Source: JBAXXL01 sp038206725
GTDB lineage: Bacteria; Bacteroidota; Ignavibacteria; Kapaibacteriales; UBA2268
Direction of reading: 5' to 3'
DNA: 64,000 bases
Assembly: GCA_038206725.1 (NCBI GenBank)
Contig: JBBRAO010000005.1
Coordinates: forward strand, 45,482 to 109,481
Of this stretch, positions 16,110-27,200 are shown in pieces. A program made the translations under genes and the position numbers. Positions within the stretch are counted from its first letter, which is position 1. Each line of letters begins with the position of its first letter. The notes under the pieces are model-generated. The model was not told where the DNA came from. It worked only from the letters and a program-made list of their open reading frames with translations, and ran no database searches.

Positions 16110-18682
16110 AATCCCTTTGGCGGATACAAATCATTCCACCAATCCGGACGTCCTTTCAGATATTTATCAAAATATGACAAAATGGAATTGTTCCATTTTA
16201 TCCTTTGTTCGTATTTTTGGACAAAGTGGTCAGTATCCTCGATTAAAACTAATTCCGCATCTTTTCCCAATATTTTTAACGCTGTATAAAATTGAATACT
16301 CTCGCCGTTTGGAACATTTGTATCTCTATCACCGTGTAGAAGTAAAATTGGTGTTTTAACTTTATCGGCATTAAATAGAGGTGACTGCTCGGTATATAAT
16401 TTTGGGTTATTCCAAGGATAGCTGTTCTTAGTGGCTTCGGTACTGTATAGATAACCCCAATAACCTTCACCCCAATAACTAGATATTGAACTTATTCCCG
16501 CGTGAGAAATAGCACAAGCGAATATATCGGTTTTTGTTGTTAAATACATCGTCATAAAACCACCGTAAGAAGCTCCCATACAACCAACCTTATCCGGTTG
16601 ACAGAATGGATGTGCCGCAAGCATTTCCTTTGTACCCTTTATTATTTCGTCTGCGGTTGTTTTTCCCCAATTATTTACGTGTTGAGCGGAGAAATTCTGC
16701 CCATAACCGATTGTCCCTGATGGCTGTAAACAATAGACAATATAACCGTTTGCTGTATAGATATCGAACGGGTAGCGTCCGTCGAAATTCCTTCCAACCG
16801 GTGTTGTTCCACCATAATAATAAACGATTACAGGATACTTTTGTGTAGAATTGAAATCGGCAGGATAATGAATACGACCTTGAATAGTATCGCCTTTTGA
16901 ATTTAGGATGTCGAATTCTTCGATTTTTCCGAATTTTATATCTTTCATATATTTATCGAATGGAGCTAAAAACATAATAAAATTCTTTGTTTGAAGGTTA
17001 AGCTTATATGCTCTTGTGTTATTCTGGGAGCTTTGTGCTAAAACTACAGCACCGGAACTTTTTTTGGAAAGCGATAGGCTCAAAATAACATCTTCTTTAA
17101 TCGGATAGTTATCGTATTTTTTCAAAACAGGATTATACTTATAAAGCTTCTTATAGGTTCCCTCTTGAACAAGAAAATATATCAAATTGTCGTATTTATT
17201 CCAATAAGCCGCGGCTATTGTCGGATTAAAATCTTTTGTAACCGCTTGTACTCCTCTTCCCTTGATTGTGTAAATATATGCTTGTGTATCGTAGTTGTTT
17301 GCAAGAACACTATCATTTACGTTTACTCCTGTTTCCCCAAAAGATTCAGGTCCACCCGTGCATAATAACTGAGTGTTATCGGGTGAAAACTGAACATCAA
17401 TCGCATAAGAATTGTCCTTCCAAAGGTAATTTAGTTGTCTTGTGCTTAAATCAATAATAAAAACTGAATGTTTCGAAAAAGGCTCTTTCGTGTAATTCGG
17501 TTCGCTGATTCCACAAAGCAATTCCTTGCCGTCAGAACTTATATCAAAGAGTTGAACAGATTGCTTACCGTAAGTCAATCTTTCAGAAGTTTTAGATTTC
17601 AAATCTAATAGGTGCAATTGTGAACGCTTACGAAACTCTTTTTGTCTGTCTTCCATACCTTCTATCTTCTTCAAGACGTTCTTATCATCTTTTAATTCAT
17701 CATTTACACCATAAACAATAAAATCGTTTGTTGGTGATAAACTAAAAAAAGCAAAATCCTTAATTCCCTCGTTTACAAGTTTATTCTTGCCCAATTTGAA
17801 ATCGTATTGCCATATTGAGGTTTCGGAATCTTTCGTAGTAGTATAATATACTTCAAAATCATCTTTCCCCCACGCATAATTCGACGCGTCTTTATTTGGT
17901 GTAAAAGGAATGCTGTAATCACTTAACAAATTCCAATATTCAGCCCAAGATTCAGATTTGCCTTCACCAAGTTGCCTAGTCATTGTTATTAAAGCATAAT
18001 CACCGGTTGGGGACAAATTTATACCGTTCACTGTCTCACCGGAAAACAGGTCTTTAATGTTTAAGCCTCGGTAATATGATTCTTGGAATGTTACCAAATC
18101 TTGAAATTTCTTGTCATAACTTAAGGATGCTTTAAATTTGATGGGACTAGAGTTTTTTGATAAAACTTTAAAAGTAATCTTATACAAAGCGGGTTCCAAT
18201 TTTAGATTGATTTTTTTGGACTCCGAGGCATCCTTTTTCGATTTTATTGACTCATTCTTTTTACCTTGAATATCAATAAACATATCATTATAAGTTTCAA
18301 TTTCGAGATTTACTTCCGCAAATTCTTTAATATTAAGGTAAGCAACAAAATAACTATAACCCGGTGTGGTACTTTTATTATCAATAACAAACCAGCCTTT
18401 TTTATCAAGGCTTCCCTTGCTCCAATAGTATTTCGCGTTAGTTAGGAATAATGTATCACCTTCCTTTGGATTGATCTTTTTATAATCAAAGCTGTTTTGT
18501 TTCAGCAACTCATCTTCTGAGTATTTGTTTTTATTGATATCAAATGAATCCAAAAGAATGGGTGTTGAGTATTTTACTGTGCCGGAATAAAGCAAGTTAT
18601 TTATCGGAAGGCTAATGTTTTCTGATTTGAGAACGGGTGTACATAGAATAACGAGAATTATTAGAAAGAGATTTTTTTTCAT
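16106..18682 (-). CDS. Secreted S9 family (prolyl oligopeptidase-like) serine peptidase
   Basis: The 858-residue protein has a signal peptide (cleavage near VLKS). It then has a large N-terminal part with WD/PD40-like propeller segments (for example FSPDNTQLLCTGGPE) and a C-terminal alpha/beta hydrolase. The catalytic triad is readable: Ser705 in GASYGGFM, Asp787 in HGDRDTNVP and His819 in DTDHFVQ. It should cleave peptides, probably with dipeptidyl- or acylaminoacyl-peptidase-like specificity, in the periplasm or outside the cell. It carries no obvious T9SS sorting tail. Exported S9 enzymes in these bacteria commonly serve peptide scavenging (general knowledge). The gene is single; HIT and giant surface-protein genes lie upstream on the same strand. 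Confidence 0.9.
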   Translation of the reverse strand: MKKNLFLIILVILCTPVLKSENISLPINNLLYSGTVKYSTPILLDSFDINKNKYSEDELLKQNSFDYKKINPKEGDTLFLTNAKYYWSKGSLDKKGWFVIDNKSTTPGYSYFVAYLNIKEFAEVNLEIETYNDMFIDIQGKKNESIKSKKDASESKKINLKLEPALYKITFKVLSKNSSPIKFKASLSYDKKFQDLVTFQESYYRGLNIKDLFSGETVNGINLSPTGDYALITMTRQLGEGKSESWAEYWNLLSDYSIPFTPNKDASNYAWGKDDFEVYYTTTKDSETSIWQYDFKLGKNKLVNEGIKDFAFFSLSPTNDFIVYGVNDELKDDKNVLKKIEGMEDRQKEFRKRSQLHLLDLKSKTSERLTYGKQSVQLFDISSDGKELLCGISEPNYTKEPFSKHSVFIIDLSTRQLNYLWKDNSYAIDVQFSPDNTQLLCTGGPESFGETGVNVNDSVLANNYDTQAYIYTIKGRGVQAVTKDFNPTIAAAYWNKYDNLIYFLVQEGTYKKLYKYNPVLKKYDNYPIKEDVILSLSLSKKSSGAVVLAQSSQNNTRAYKLNLQTKNFIMFLAPFDKYMKDIKFGKIEEFDILNSKGDTIQGRIHYPADFNSTQKYPVIVYYYGGTTPVGRNFDGRYPFDIYTANGYIVYCLQPSGTIGYGQNFSAQHVNNWGKTTADEIIKGTKEMLAAHPFCQPDKVGCMGASYGGFMTMYLTTKTDIFACAISHAGISSISSYWGEGYWGYLYSTEATKNSYPWNNPKLYTEQSPLFNADKVKTPILLLHGDRDTNVPNGESIQFYTALKILGKDAELVLIEDTDHFVQKYEQRIKWNNSILSYFDKYLKGRPDWWNDLYPPKGL

Positions 18683-18797
18683 AGATTTTTACCTAAATTT
18701 TTAATTAAGTAGATGACAAAATATTAGTAACATATTACGATTACGAATTAATTGTGAAAATGATTCGATAGAGTTTAATTATAAACTATTCTTGATC

Positions 18798-19142
18798 TCA
18801 ACCGGGAGGCCAGTTCATTTGTCTTCCGCCCAATAAATGCAAATGAATATGGAATACTGTTTGTTGTCCGTGTTCATTGCAATTCATCAAAACTCTATAG
18901 CCGGATTCATCTATTCCCTTTTCTTTTGCTATTAATTTTACGGCTAACACCATTTTAGATAAATATATTGTATCGTCAATTGTGATATCATTAATAGTTG
19001 GAATTTCTTTTTTGGGTATGATTATTATATGAACAGGTGCTTGAGGAGCAATATCGTTAAATGCCAAAACAAAATCGTCTTCGTAAACGATTTCTGCAGG
19101 TATTTCTTTATTTATTATTTTGCCGAAAATTGTATTATACAT
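18798..19142 (-). CDS. HIT family nucleotide-binding hydrolase (HINT type)
   Basis: The 114-residue protein spans the single compact HIT domain. The histidine triad is present as HIHLHLLGG near the C-terminus (H-phi-H-phi-H pattern), and the N-terminal segment FGKIINKEIPAEIVYEDD is typical of HINT proteins, as is FNDIAPQAPVHIIIIPK. Family members hydrolyse nucleoside phosphoramidates such as AMP-lysine in the cytoplasm; the physiological substrate in bacteria is usually uncertain. Length is normal for the family. The gene sits alone between a secreted peptidase and a terminator for the upstream giant gene. Confidence 0.95.
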   Translation of the reverse strand: MYNTIFGKIINKEIPAEIVYEDDFVLAFNDIAPQAPVHIIIIPKKEIPTINDITIDDTIYLSKMVLAVKLIAKEKGIDESGYRVLMNCNEHGQQTVFHIHLHLLGGRQMNWPPG

Positions 19143-19158
19143 ATTGTTTACTCCATAT

Positions 19159-19198
19159 TAAAAAATAAGCCTGTCACTATAGTAGCAACAGGCTTATT
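19159..19198 (-). terminator. Intrinsic terminator after giant surface-protein gene 2
   Basis: Read on the minus strand, arms aataagcctgt and acaggcttatt enclose a short loop and are followed by a T-run. It lies 16 bases downstream of the 19214 stop and upstream of the HIT gene. Confidence 0.85.
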
Positions 19199-19213
19199 AT
19201 TAAGAGAATGAAA

Positions 19214-22200
19214 TTATTTAACTAATGTCATTTTAGCTGTTCTTACTTGATCAGCAACAACTAAGCGATAAATGTAAGTACCGTTATTTACATCGTTACC
19301 GAATTCATCTTTCGAATCCCAACGGAAGAAATGTTTACCGGCGTTTAAAGTAGAGTTATTCAATACTTTTACTGTATTACCCAATATATCAACTATTTCT
19401 AATTTAGCAAGAGCTGAAGAAGGAAGATTGAATGAAATATCTGTTAATGCATTAAATGGATTTGGTGTGTTTTGATATAATGTCAAATCACCAATATTGT
19501 CGTAAGTAACGGTTACTATATCTGTAGCTTTACAGCTAACAGTACCGTCGTTGTCAATTTGACGTAGGCGGTATGAATAAGTTTGACCATTAGTTACGTT
19601 TTTGTCTAAGTATGAATAATATTTGTTTGTTACAACAGTTCCTGCACCGTTAACGAATGCAATTTGTTGCCATTCTTGTTCGTTGGTCAATTTGCGTTGA
19701 ACTTCGAATCCTGAGTTATTGGTTTCGGAAGCTGTTTCCCATAGTAATTCAATACCTGCTGCTTTAACGGAACCGGTAAAGCCAAGTAATTCAACTGGAG
19801 TATCATCAGGACATTCTTCAAAAGCGTCTTTATCAGTACCATAAATTCTTTCACCGAAGAATGGACGTAACATAGGAATCCAAGTTCCGTTTACATAAGT
19901 GTTTGTTGTATTATCGACCAATGATTTACCTTGGTGATCAGTATGAGCATAAGCTAAAATACCTGTTGTAGGGGTAAATTGATTCCAAGAATCACTAGGA
20001 TATGCGTTTACGTAAGCAAAGAAGTTTTGGTTAACATAGCGGTCACCTTTTTTAAGACGGAAGTTCTTGTCTAAATAAAGTGATGAACCACCTACTGCCC
20101 ATTGATTTGTAATTGGATGTTGGAAGAAGTTGGATACTTTAAGAGCACTTCTCGCACGAGACCCACCAAGGTTCATACCATCAGTAGCCATTTGAGTAAT
20201 TGCAACCCAATAGACGTCAGCTGGTAATTCTACAGGTGTTTCTAATTTGTATGTTATATATTTGTTGAATACACGTTTACCATTACCAACATCGCCACGC
20301 TGAGCATACATCTTAGTTGCCGCAATGATTTTTTCAGTAGGTAATTGGTTGTTACCACGGATAACTGCAAATTCGATGTAATCTGGAGATGCGTTCAATG
20401 AAGTAAAGTAAACTTGGAAGCCTTTAATTGTATCTGTATTTGCTAGAGTAAATCTTGTTGCCATACGGCCAGACCAACTATTAGTAATGATACCGGCACC
20501 AACACGATGTTCATCAGTTAAAGGAGGCCAAGAAGGACCTGCTCCAGCTTCATAACTTGCACCGGGTAGGTTCAAACCGCGTCCAGGGATAAGAACTTCT
20601 TTGTCAACATCATTTGTAGGTTCGTCAACTGGATCATAAGCATAAGCATCACCGAATCTTAATTCGGCATCAAAGAAGGTTGTATCATTATTTGGTAACA
20701 AGTCCAATCCTTCTTGCACTACATTCGCGACGATTACATATTTTCCTAATGGATCAATTTGTGATTTCCTAGCATTCCAAGCAGGCATTTGAACCTCGAT
20801 TTCAGTACCAGGCTGTAAATTTGGAATGTTTTCGACACGACAATATAGAGGTTTGATTCGCGCACCGTCTTTTTCAAATGACCTTAGATTAGCCTTATCA
20901 AAATCACCATCTCTGTAAATTCTAACTTTTACACCAAAGGATTTAGACGAAATTACTGTATTGTTTGCAATCTTTACCATAACAGGAACATTAGTTGCCT
21001 GCGATGCTGGTACTAAAGTATAAGGCCAGTCAACTCTCACAGAACCGCATTCAAGATCCGATAAAGTATCTTTGAACAATATGTTCACGTTGTCAACTAA
21101 GAAATCATCATAGTCATCTGGAACAAAAGGTGTTTGTGTATGATTTTTAGCTAATACTTTGAAACGGAAACGGAAGTTTTTAGCACCTTCTTTAGCTGAA
21201 CGTATAAATGTATCAGGTATTTGAACGGCGAATTTTTTGTATTCCCAGTCCAAACCTTCATCAAATAAGAAGTAACCGTAGTAGTCTGTTTCATCGAGAG
21301 CGTTGAAATAGAATTTTCCGGTATCAGGATAAGATAATACTGAGTCAGGATCTTCTTTCAAGAATCCGCGTAAATATCCACCACCGCCGTATAAAGTCAA
21401 TACTGGCATATTCGTTGAGGCTTTTGTTTTACTTCCTCTTCTTTGTGGTAAATATCTCCAATCCGCTTCAGGAATATTACAAATTCCATTCAATCCGTCA
21501 GGTGATGGTTTAGCAAATTCCAAACAAAGTATATCGGCACTTCCACCATTACCCGGTATCCGTGCGGGATTAAACGGCGAGGTATTGTAAAACATCTTGC
21601 TTTCCGGTCCTTGTAAGTTTTTATCACCCCAACCACGATAGTAATCTTGATTGTAACCTTGGTTCAATCTCAAACCTCTTTGTAATGAGAAGGATAAAAC
21701 AGCGTCGTATCTGTCTCTTAAATCAATAGGGAATGAACGGACTTCATCGCCACCCAATACAACATTGTCGGCAAATTCTGTTTTGTATTTGTTTGTCAAA
21801 GGTTCCGATTCAAGATCTTGTCCGGGTACCTTCAATGTACGATTCAATAAGATCACAGGAGACAACAAACCTTGTGCATTAGCCGGCACCTTGGTTTCTT
21901 CACCAGGGATAGTACGTTTAAATTCGCCTCTTGGAGGTAGTGGATGCATTGAAACAACGTCGCCATCTACTGCATAAGCATCGATAGTTACCCATTTCAA
22001 TACTGAAGGAATTGCATAACCAGTATTTGATTCAACGTTAAACTCTGAAATGTCATCGTTAAAAGAAGTTAAACGTCTGATAACGAATAAACGAATACTC
22101 AAAGTATCGTCAAAAGGCCATTTATCGCCTGTAGGTTGACCGGATATACTTACTGGTCTAGCAATCAATTTACAGTGCATACGACCGATTTGGTTGTCAA

Positions 22201-24115
22201 TATATTCGTTTGGCTCAAAAGCCGGATATGTAACTTCAACAAATTTATACGGAGGGATACCTGTGATACCACTGGCTTTTATTTCTGCTCCGGTATATTT
22301 TGTTGCAACTTTATAATTCGTTATAGCATCTGCTGCAATTGATTTTACCAAACGAACGCGTGTTACTAAATCGTTTGCACATTTTGTCCAATCACCGTCT
22401 AATTCCAAACATAATTTACTTACAGGTATATCGCGTGAATATACAATTCTATTAGTAATAATATTTGTAATCATAAATAATGCTTTAAATTCTAAATCCT
22501 GAGGTACAAAGTTTACACCATTAGGACCTTGAATATCATTAGTCAGGTTTTGAATAACACCAATAGGTTGAATAGCACCAATTAGTGATTCCCCTGCCAG
22601 AATTTCATAATCCGGAGCTTTTACTGGCTCTGGTAAGAAGTCGTAAGAGTAATCAGGACCTTTTTGTTTCGAGTCTCTAATACGGTAAACGATGTTTAAA
22701 GCGCGCAGTGTATTTTTCCACTGTTTGAACTTAACAGTCGTTCCGTTTTTCGGATATTTGTTATTAATATTTTGATTATTCGAAAAATAATGAGTGTATT
22801 GCATATATTCTTGTGACCAAGGATAGCTATACGCATTAGGTTGCACTTGTTGAGCAATATTTTTTGTATTATAATTAATATGACGAGCCCAACCTAGCAC
22901 ACCGGCGGTTGTATTTGCACGAAGTAAATCTCCACAAGAGTATTGATTAGGTGAAGTGCCCGATAATCTTGAGTAATTAAATGTAACACTACTATCTCGT
23001 TTATCTAAAACAACTTTAGCATCCCATTCAACATAACCTATCATATTGCTTGATCTTGCATCTGTAGCAAAAGTATAAGATCCGGATGGAACGTCCTTTG
23101 CTGTTCCACGGAATGTAGCATTGTAATAAGCAATAATTAACATATCGCCATTAAGAGAAGTCTTAAAGTAAACTTTACCATAATCTTCTTTTGAGTGGAA
23201 GTCTTTATTATATTGCGATAAACTGATACTACCCCAGAAAGGAGCAATTATAGCAGGTTTACAGTTCTTTGTGCTCCAAGGGCTCAACGATGATAAATCT
23301 GATATACCATTGCTACGAAGACCTGCTGTTGGATTAAAGAATGGATCACTCGCAGGTGTATCATAATAAACATCAGGATTACGACCTAAAATTGCTGAAG
23401 TGTAACCGAAATCATCATAAGATTGGTCAGTTAGGCCGCTTCCACTACGGGTACGTGCACCGCCGCAGAACCAATCCATACTAAATACATCATAACAATT
23501 TGTTCCACCGGATGGTACAACACGGGTTCCATTTTCATCATAGATATATCTTCTATTTGTTAAACCAATGACACCATTAGTTGATACATAGAATGAATCA
23601 TAACGAAGACCGTTAAAGTAGAAGCCACCTTTTATACCGATAGGCATAGGACCTGCTATCGCGTTTTTAAGTGTGTCAATTGCACCCGATTTAGGGTCAA
23701 AGATATCTTTAAGCATATCTGCTGGATTGCGGAAAAAATATTTACCGTAAGGATTGCCTTCCCAAAATACTTTAGGAACAATTCTTGGACCTGGTACAAT
23801 ACGTTTCCATAAAGACGGTTCATTTGTTGTGTCTGGAACCGTTTTAACTTTTGGAGTCCAAATATCTTGAATTTTCTTTGAATCCAAAGGATTTTGTTCC
23901 GTATCATAGAAGTAATAACCGGTCGATATCTGAGGCGATGTCGTCGGTTGAGTTAATTCGGAGAATGGCATTGGGAAACTAGAACTGCTTGGTATATAAC
24001 CAAAAGGTTCTTTGAGCTCGCTCTTTTTTTGAAGATCGTTCCCTTTGTCATTACCAGCTTGCAAAACCATAGTTAAGCATAGCAGTAATACCGGTAGTAA
24101 AAATAAACGTTTCAT
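19214..24115 (-). CDS. Giant secreted surface protein with FlgD-like/T9SS C-terminus (paralogue 2)
   Basis: The start is taken as the ATG at 24115, which begins the signal peptide MKRLFLLPVLL and has ggga upstream. An in-frame ATG at 24124 is possible. The 1633-residue exported protein has a mature N-terminus near GNDKGNDLQKKS. No catalytic motif is recognised. The last 190 residues include a fibronectin/CARDB-like segment (ELLGFTGSVKAAGIELLW) and a FlgD-like sorting domain (LYQNTPNPFNALTDI ... NGTYIYRLVVADQ ... KMTLVK). The upstream neighbour 24268-29244 is collinear over its whole length, including NAIAGPMP-GIKGGF and FYVSTNG-IGLTNRRYIY. A structural surface or appendage role is inference. 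Confidence 0.85.
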   Translation of the reverse strand: MKRLFLLPVLLLCLTMVLQAGNDKGNDLQKKSELKEPFGYIPSSSSFPMPFSELTQPTTSPQISTGYYFYDTEQNPLDSKKIQDIWTPKVKTVPDTTNEPSLWKRIVPGPRIVPKVFWEGNPYGKYFFRNPADMLKDIFDPKSGAIDTLKNAIAGPMPIGIKGGFYFNGLRYDSFYVSTNGVIGLTNRRYIYDENGTRVVPSGGTNCYDVFSMDWFCGGARTRSGSGLTDQSYDDFGYTSAILGRNPDVYYDTPASDPFFNPTAGLRSNGISDLSSLSPWSTKNCKPAIIAPFWGSISLSQYNKDFHSKEDYGKVYFKTSLNGDMLIIAYYNATFRGTAKDVPSGSYTFATDARSSNMIGYVEWDAKVVLDKRDSSVTFNYSRLSGTSPNQYSCGDLLRANTTAGVLGWARHINYNTKNIAQQVQPNAYSYPWSQEYMQYTHYFSNNQNINNKYPKNGTTVKFKQWKNTLRALNIVYRIRDSKQKGPDYSYDFLPEPVKAPDYEILAGESLIGAIQPIGVIQNLTNDIQGPNGVNFVPQDLEFKALFMITNIITNRIVYSRDIPVSKLCLELDGDWTKCANDLVTRVRLVKSIAADAITNYKVATKYTGAEIKASGITGIPPYKFVEVTYPAFEPNEYIDNQIGRMHCKLIARPVSISGQPTGDKWPFDDTLSIRLFVIRRLTSFNDDISEFNVESNTGYAIPSVLKWVTIDAYAVDGDVVSMHPLPPRGEFKRTIPGEETKVPANAQGLLSPVILLNRTLKVPGQDLESEPLTNKYKTEFADNVVLGGDEVRSFPIDLRDRYDAVLSFSLQRGLRLNQGYNQDYYRGWGDKNLQGPESKMFYNTSPFNPARIPGNGGSADILCLEFAKPSPDGLNGICNIPEADWRYLPQRRGSKTKASTNMPVLTLYGGGGYLRGFLKEDPDSVLSYPDTGKFYFNALDETDYYGYFLFDEGLDWEYKKFAVQIPDTFIRSAKEGAKNFRFRFKVLAKNHTQTPFVPDDYDDFLVDNVNILFKDTLSDLECGSVRVDWPYTLVPASQATNVPVMVKIANNTVISSKSFGVKVRIYRDGDFDKANLRSFEKDGARIKPLYCRVENIPNLQPGTEIEVQMPAWNARKSQIDPLGKYVIVANVVQEGLDLLPNNDTTFFDAELRFGDAYAYDPVDEPTNDVDKEVLIPGRGLNLPGASYEAGAGPSWPPLTDEHRVGAGIITNSWSGRMATRFTLANTDTIKGFQVYFTSLNASPDYIEFAVIRGNNQLPTEKIIAATKMYAQRGDVGNGKRVFNKYITYKLETPVELPADVYWVAITQMATDGMNLGGSRARSALKVSNFFQHPITNQWAVGGSSLYLDKNFRLKKGDRYVNQNFFAYVNAYPSDSWNQFTPTTGILAYAHTDHQGKSLVDNTTNTYVNGTWIPMLRPFFGERIYGTDKDAFEECPDDTPVELLGFTGSVKAAGIELLWETASETNNSGFEVQRKLTNEQEWQQIAFVNGAGTVVTNKYYSYLDKNVTNGQTYSYRLRQIDNDGTVSCKATDIVTVTYDNIGDLTLYQNTPNPFNALTDISFNLPSSALAKLEIVDILGNTVKVLNNSTLNAGKHFFRWDSKDEFGNDVNNGTYIYRLVVADQVRTAKMTLVK
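19670..19819 (-). repeat. Near-identical 150-bp patch shared by the two giant genes, copy 1
   Basis: This 150-bp coding segment is identical to 24724-24873 at 149 positions by direct reading, with the same frame and no gap. DNA on both sides diverges strongly. It encodes the segment from PDDTPVELLGF through SGFEVQRKLTNEQ. Confidence 0.95.
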
Positions 24116-24232
24116 ATAAAACATTATCCCAAAAAATTAAACATACATATATATATAAATTGTTTTCATTATAATTTTAAATTATCTTTCGAAAATTCTG
24201 CTGTGCAAAGCTTTTGAAAAATAATTTATAGC

Positions 24233-24250
24233 CTGCTCCCGAAGGAGCAG
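24233..24250 (-). terminator. Hairpin after giant surface-protein gene 1
   Basis: ctgctcc and ggagcag enclose a 4-base loop 17 bases beyond the 24268 stop. No strong T-run follows, so termination may be partial and allow readthrough into the second giant gene. Confidence 0.55.
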
Positions 24251-24267
24251 ACCATAAATAATGCTGA

Positions 24268-27200
24268 TTATCTAACGATAGTCATTTTTTGTGTTTTGCT
24301 TTCTTTACCGGCTAATATACGATAGATATATGTACCGGAAGGAACCAAAGAACCTTCACTGTCGCGACCATCCCAATTCACAATAGTCTTACCTGCTTTA
24401 ACAGTACCATTAGCAAGAACCTTAACAACTTTACCGTAGATATCAATGATATCTAATTTGATATCTGTATCAATTGGTAAGTAATAAGATAATGTAGTTT
24501 CACTATTGAATGGGTTAGGAGTATTTTGGAATAACTCTAAGTTACCAATTAAATCGTAAGTAATAGTAATTGTATTTGATGATGAGCAAGATACTGTACC
24601 GTCATTGTCAATTTGACGCAAGCGGTATGAATAAGTTTCACCAGTTTTTACTTTTTTGTCTAAGAATGAATAGTATTTGTTTGTTACAGCTGTACCAGCG
24701 CCACCTACGAATGCTACTTGATTCCATTCTTGTTCGTTGGTCAATTTCCGTTGAACTTCGAATCCTGAGTTATTGGTTTCGGAAGCTGTTTCCCATAGTA
24801 ATTCAATACCTGCTGCTTTAACGGAACCGGTAAAGCCAAGTAATTCAACTGGAGTATCATCAGGACATTCTTCGTACAAACTCTTTTCTGTACCGGATGT
24901 CATAGAAGACACAGATGTGAATAGTGGGTGAAGCATAGGTATCCAAGATGCATTAAAGTAAGTGTTTGTAGCTTGCATCCAAGCTTGAGTTCTACCACCG
25001 TGGTCAGTTACCGGATAAGCAATATTACCTGGTAGTGGAGTAAATGGAACCCACTTGCCTTTTTCATCTTTTGGTAATGAATTCAAATATGCGAAGTAAT
25101 TATCATTTGTCCAACGTTCATTTTGGAAAATACGCATATTTTTATCAATGTATAAGTTATATCCTTTTTCGCCTAAAGCACCAGTTTCAGGAGATACATA
25201 GTAATTCATAACTTTCATACGTGTTCTTGAAGCAGATGCGCCTAAGCATAGCGGATCTAATCCAAGTTGTGTAATAGATACCCAATATGTACCTGAAGCT
25301 AATTCGATTGGTTTATCTAATCTATAACCAACATATTGATTAAAGTAGAAACTATTATTGACTTGACCGCGACGAGCTATCATATATGATCCCTCAACTT
25401 TGTCACCGCTTGGTGCTTTATCGTCACCTTTGTACAAGCAGAATTCTATATAATCAGGTGATGCGTTGAATGATCCTAATAAAGCGTGGAAACCTGTAAT
25501 TGTATCAGTATTGAATACTTTAAATTTCGATGCTATTTTTCCGGCATAAGGTTCTCTTGTAATACCAGGTCCCTCTCTATCTTCATTTTGTATACCTGAT
25601 GATTTAGTATTTCCAGGTGTATTCAAACCAAACACAGCATTGTTTAAAGGATTTGCTAATACCGGTTCATAAGCATAATAAGGACCTAAATCTATTTCAA
25701 CCGGATAGTAAGTAGTATCATTAGTTTTTATCATATCTTCGTAAGGTGCTATTGAATAAGCAACTAATGTGTATTTTTGTTTAGAAGTTGTTTGATGTCT
25801 TCTTACATTCCAGCCCGGCATAAAGACTTCAATTTCTTGACCTGCTTTCAAGTTCGGAACGTTTTCTGTACGACAATAAATAGGTTTACGTCCTTTAATT
25901 TCTTTTCCTTTTTCAACGTTAAAGTCACCGTCTTTAAATACTTTTACTTTTACTGAGATTGTTGGAGCCGATTTACTTGTTGAGTTTGCAATTTTACAAA
26001 TAATCGGAATACTTGTAGCCTGGCTAGGAGGTACTATGGTATAAGGCCATTGTAGTCTAACTGAACTCATTTCAACATCAGTTACTTCCTCTGGGAATAG
26101 AATATTAATATTATCAATGTAGAAGTTATCGTTATCGTCCACCTCGGTTGGAGGCATTGGACTTATACGATGATCATCGGCATATACACGTACTCTGAAA
26201 CGAATGTTTTTCGCACCGTCGCGTTTCCATTTAATAAATGTGTCAGGAATTTGGATAAAATATTTCTTGAATTCCCAGTCAATACCATCATCATAAAAAT
26301 CAGATCTTAACGAATTATATTGGAATTTTGTATCATTTGGATAATCCAAAGCTGAGTCAGGATCGGACTCTAAGAAACCGCGTAGATAACCACCACTACC
26401 ATAAATTGTTAAAAATGGCATTGTTGTTATTGCAACTACTTTTGATCCGCGACGTGAAGGATTATGTCTCCAATTTGCTTGAGGAATATTACAGATGTCG
26501 TTAACACCGTCATTAGATGGTCTAGCAAATTCAACGCATAACATATCAGCTACTGAATTAGTACCTGGTTTGCGTTCAGCATTGAATGGTGAACCATTAG
26601 TAAATGTTTTACCTTCAGGTCCTTTCATTTCATCATCGCCCCATTCACGTAAGTAATCTTGTAAGAAGTCAACACTGACTCTATTATTTCTCGCTACAGA
26701 GATAGAGAACATCGCGCCTGTTTTACCGCGAAGATCTATAGGATATGAACGAATTTCATCACCACGTAGGTTACTATTTGAACCCCATTCTGTCATAACA
26801 CTTTTGATTTTTGGATGCAAGTCCAGTTCAGCTGAACCGACTGCCATCATTCTGTTTAAGTTAATAAGAGGGGAAGCAAGTTTACCTGCGTTTGGATTAG
26901 GAGTTGTTTCGCCCGGCATATGACGTATAAATTGTCCACGTGGAGGTAATGCATGGATCGAAGCCGCGTCACCGTTGGCTACTACACCATCAATAGTTAC
27001 CCATTTTAGTACTGAAGGAATAAGTAATTTTGATTCCACATCAATATGGAATTGCGTAACATCTTCTTGGAAATTTGGCAAGCGTCTCATTACGAATAAA
27101 CGAACTGAAGTTGTATCATCGAATGGCCATTGGTCGCCAATTGGTTCCATAGTTTTTAAATCTAATGGTTCAGCGATTACATAAGCACGTAAACGACCGA

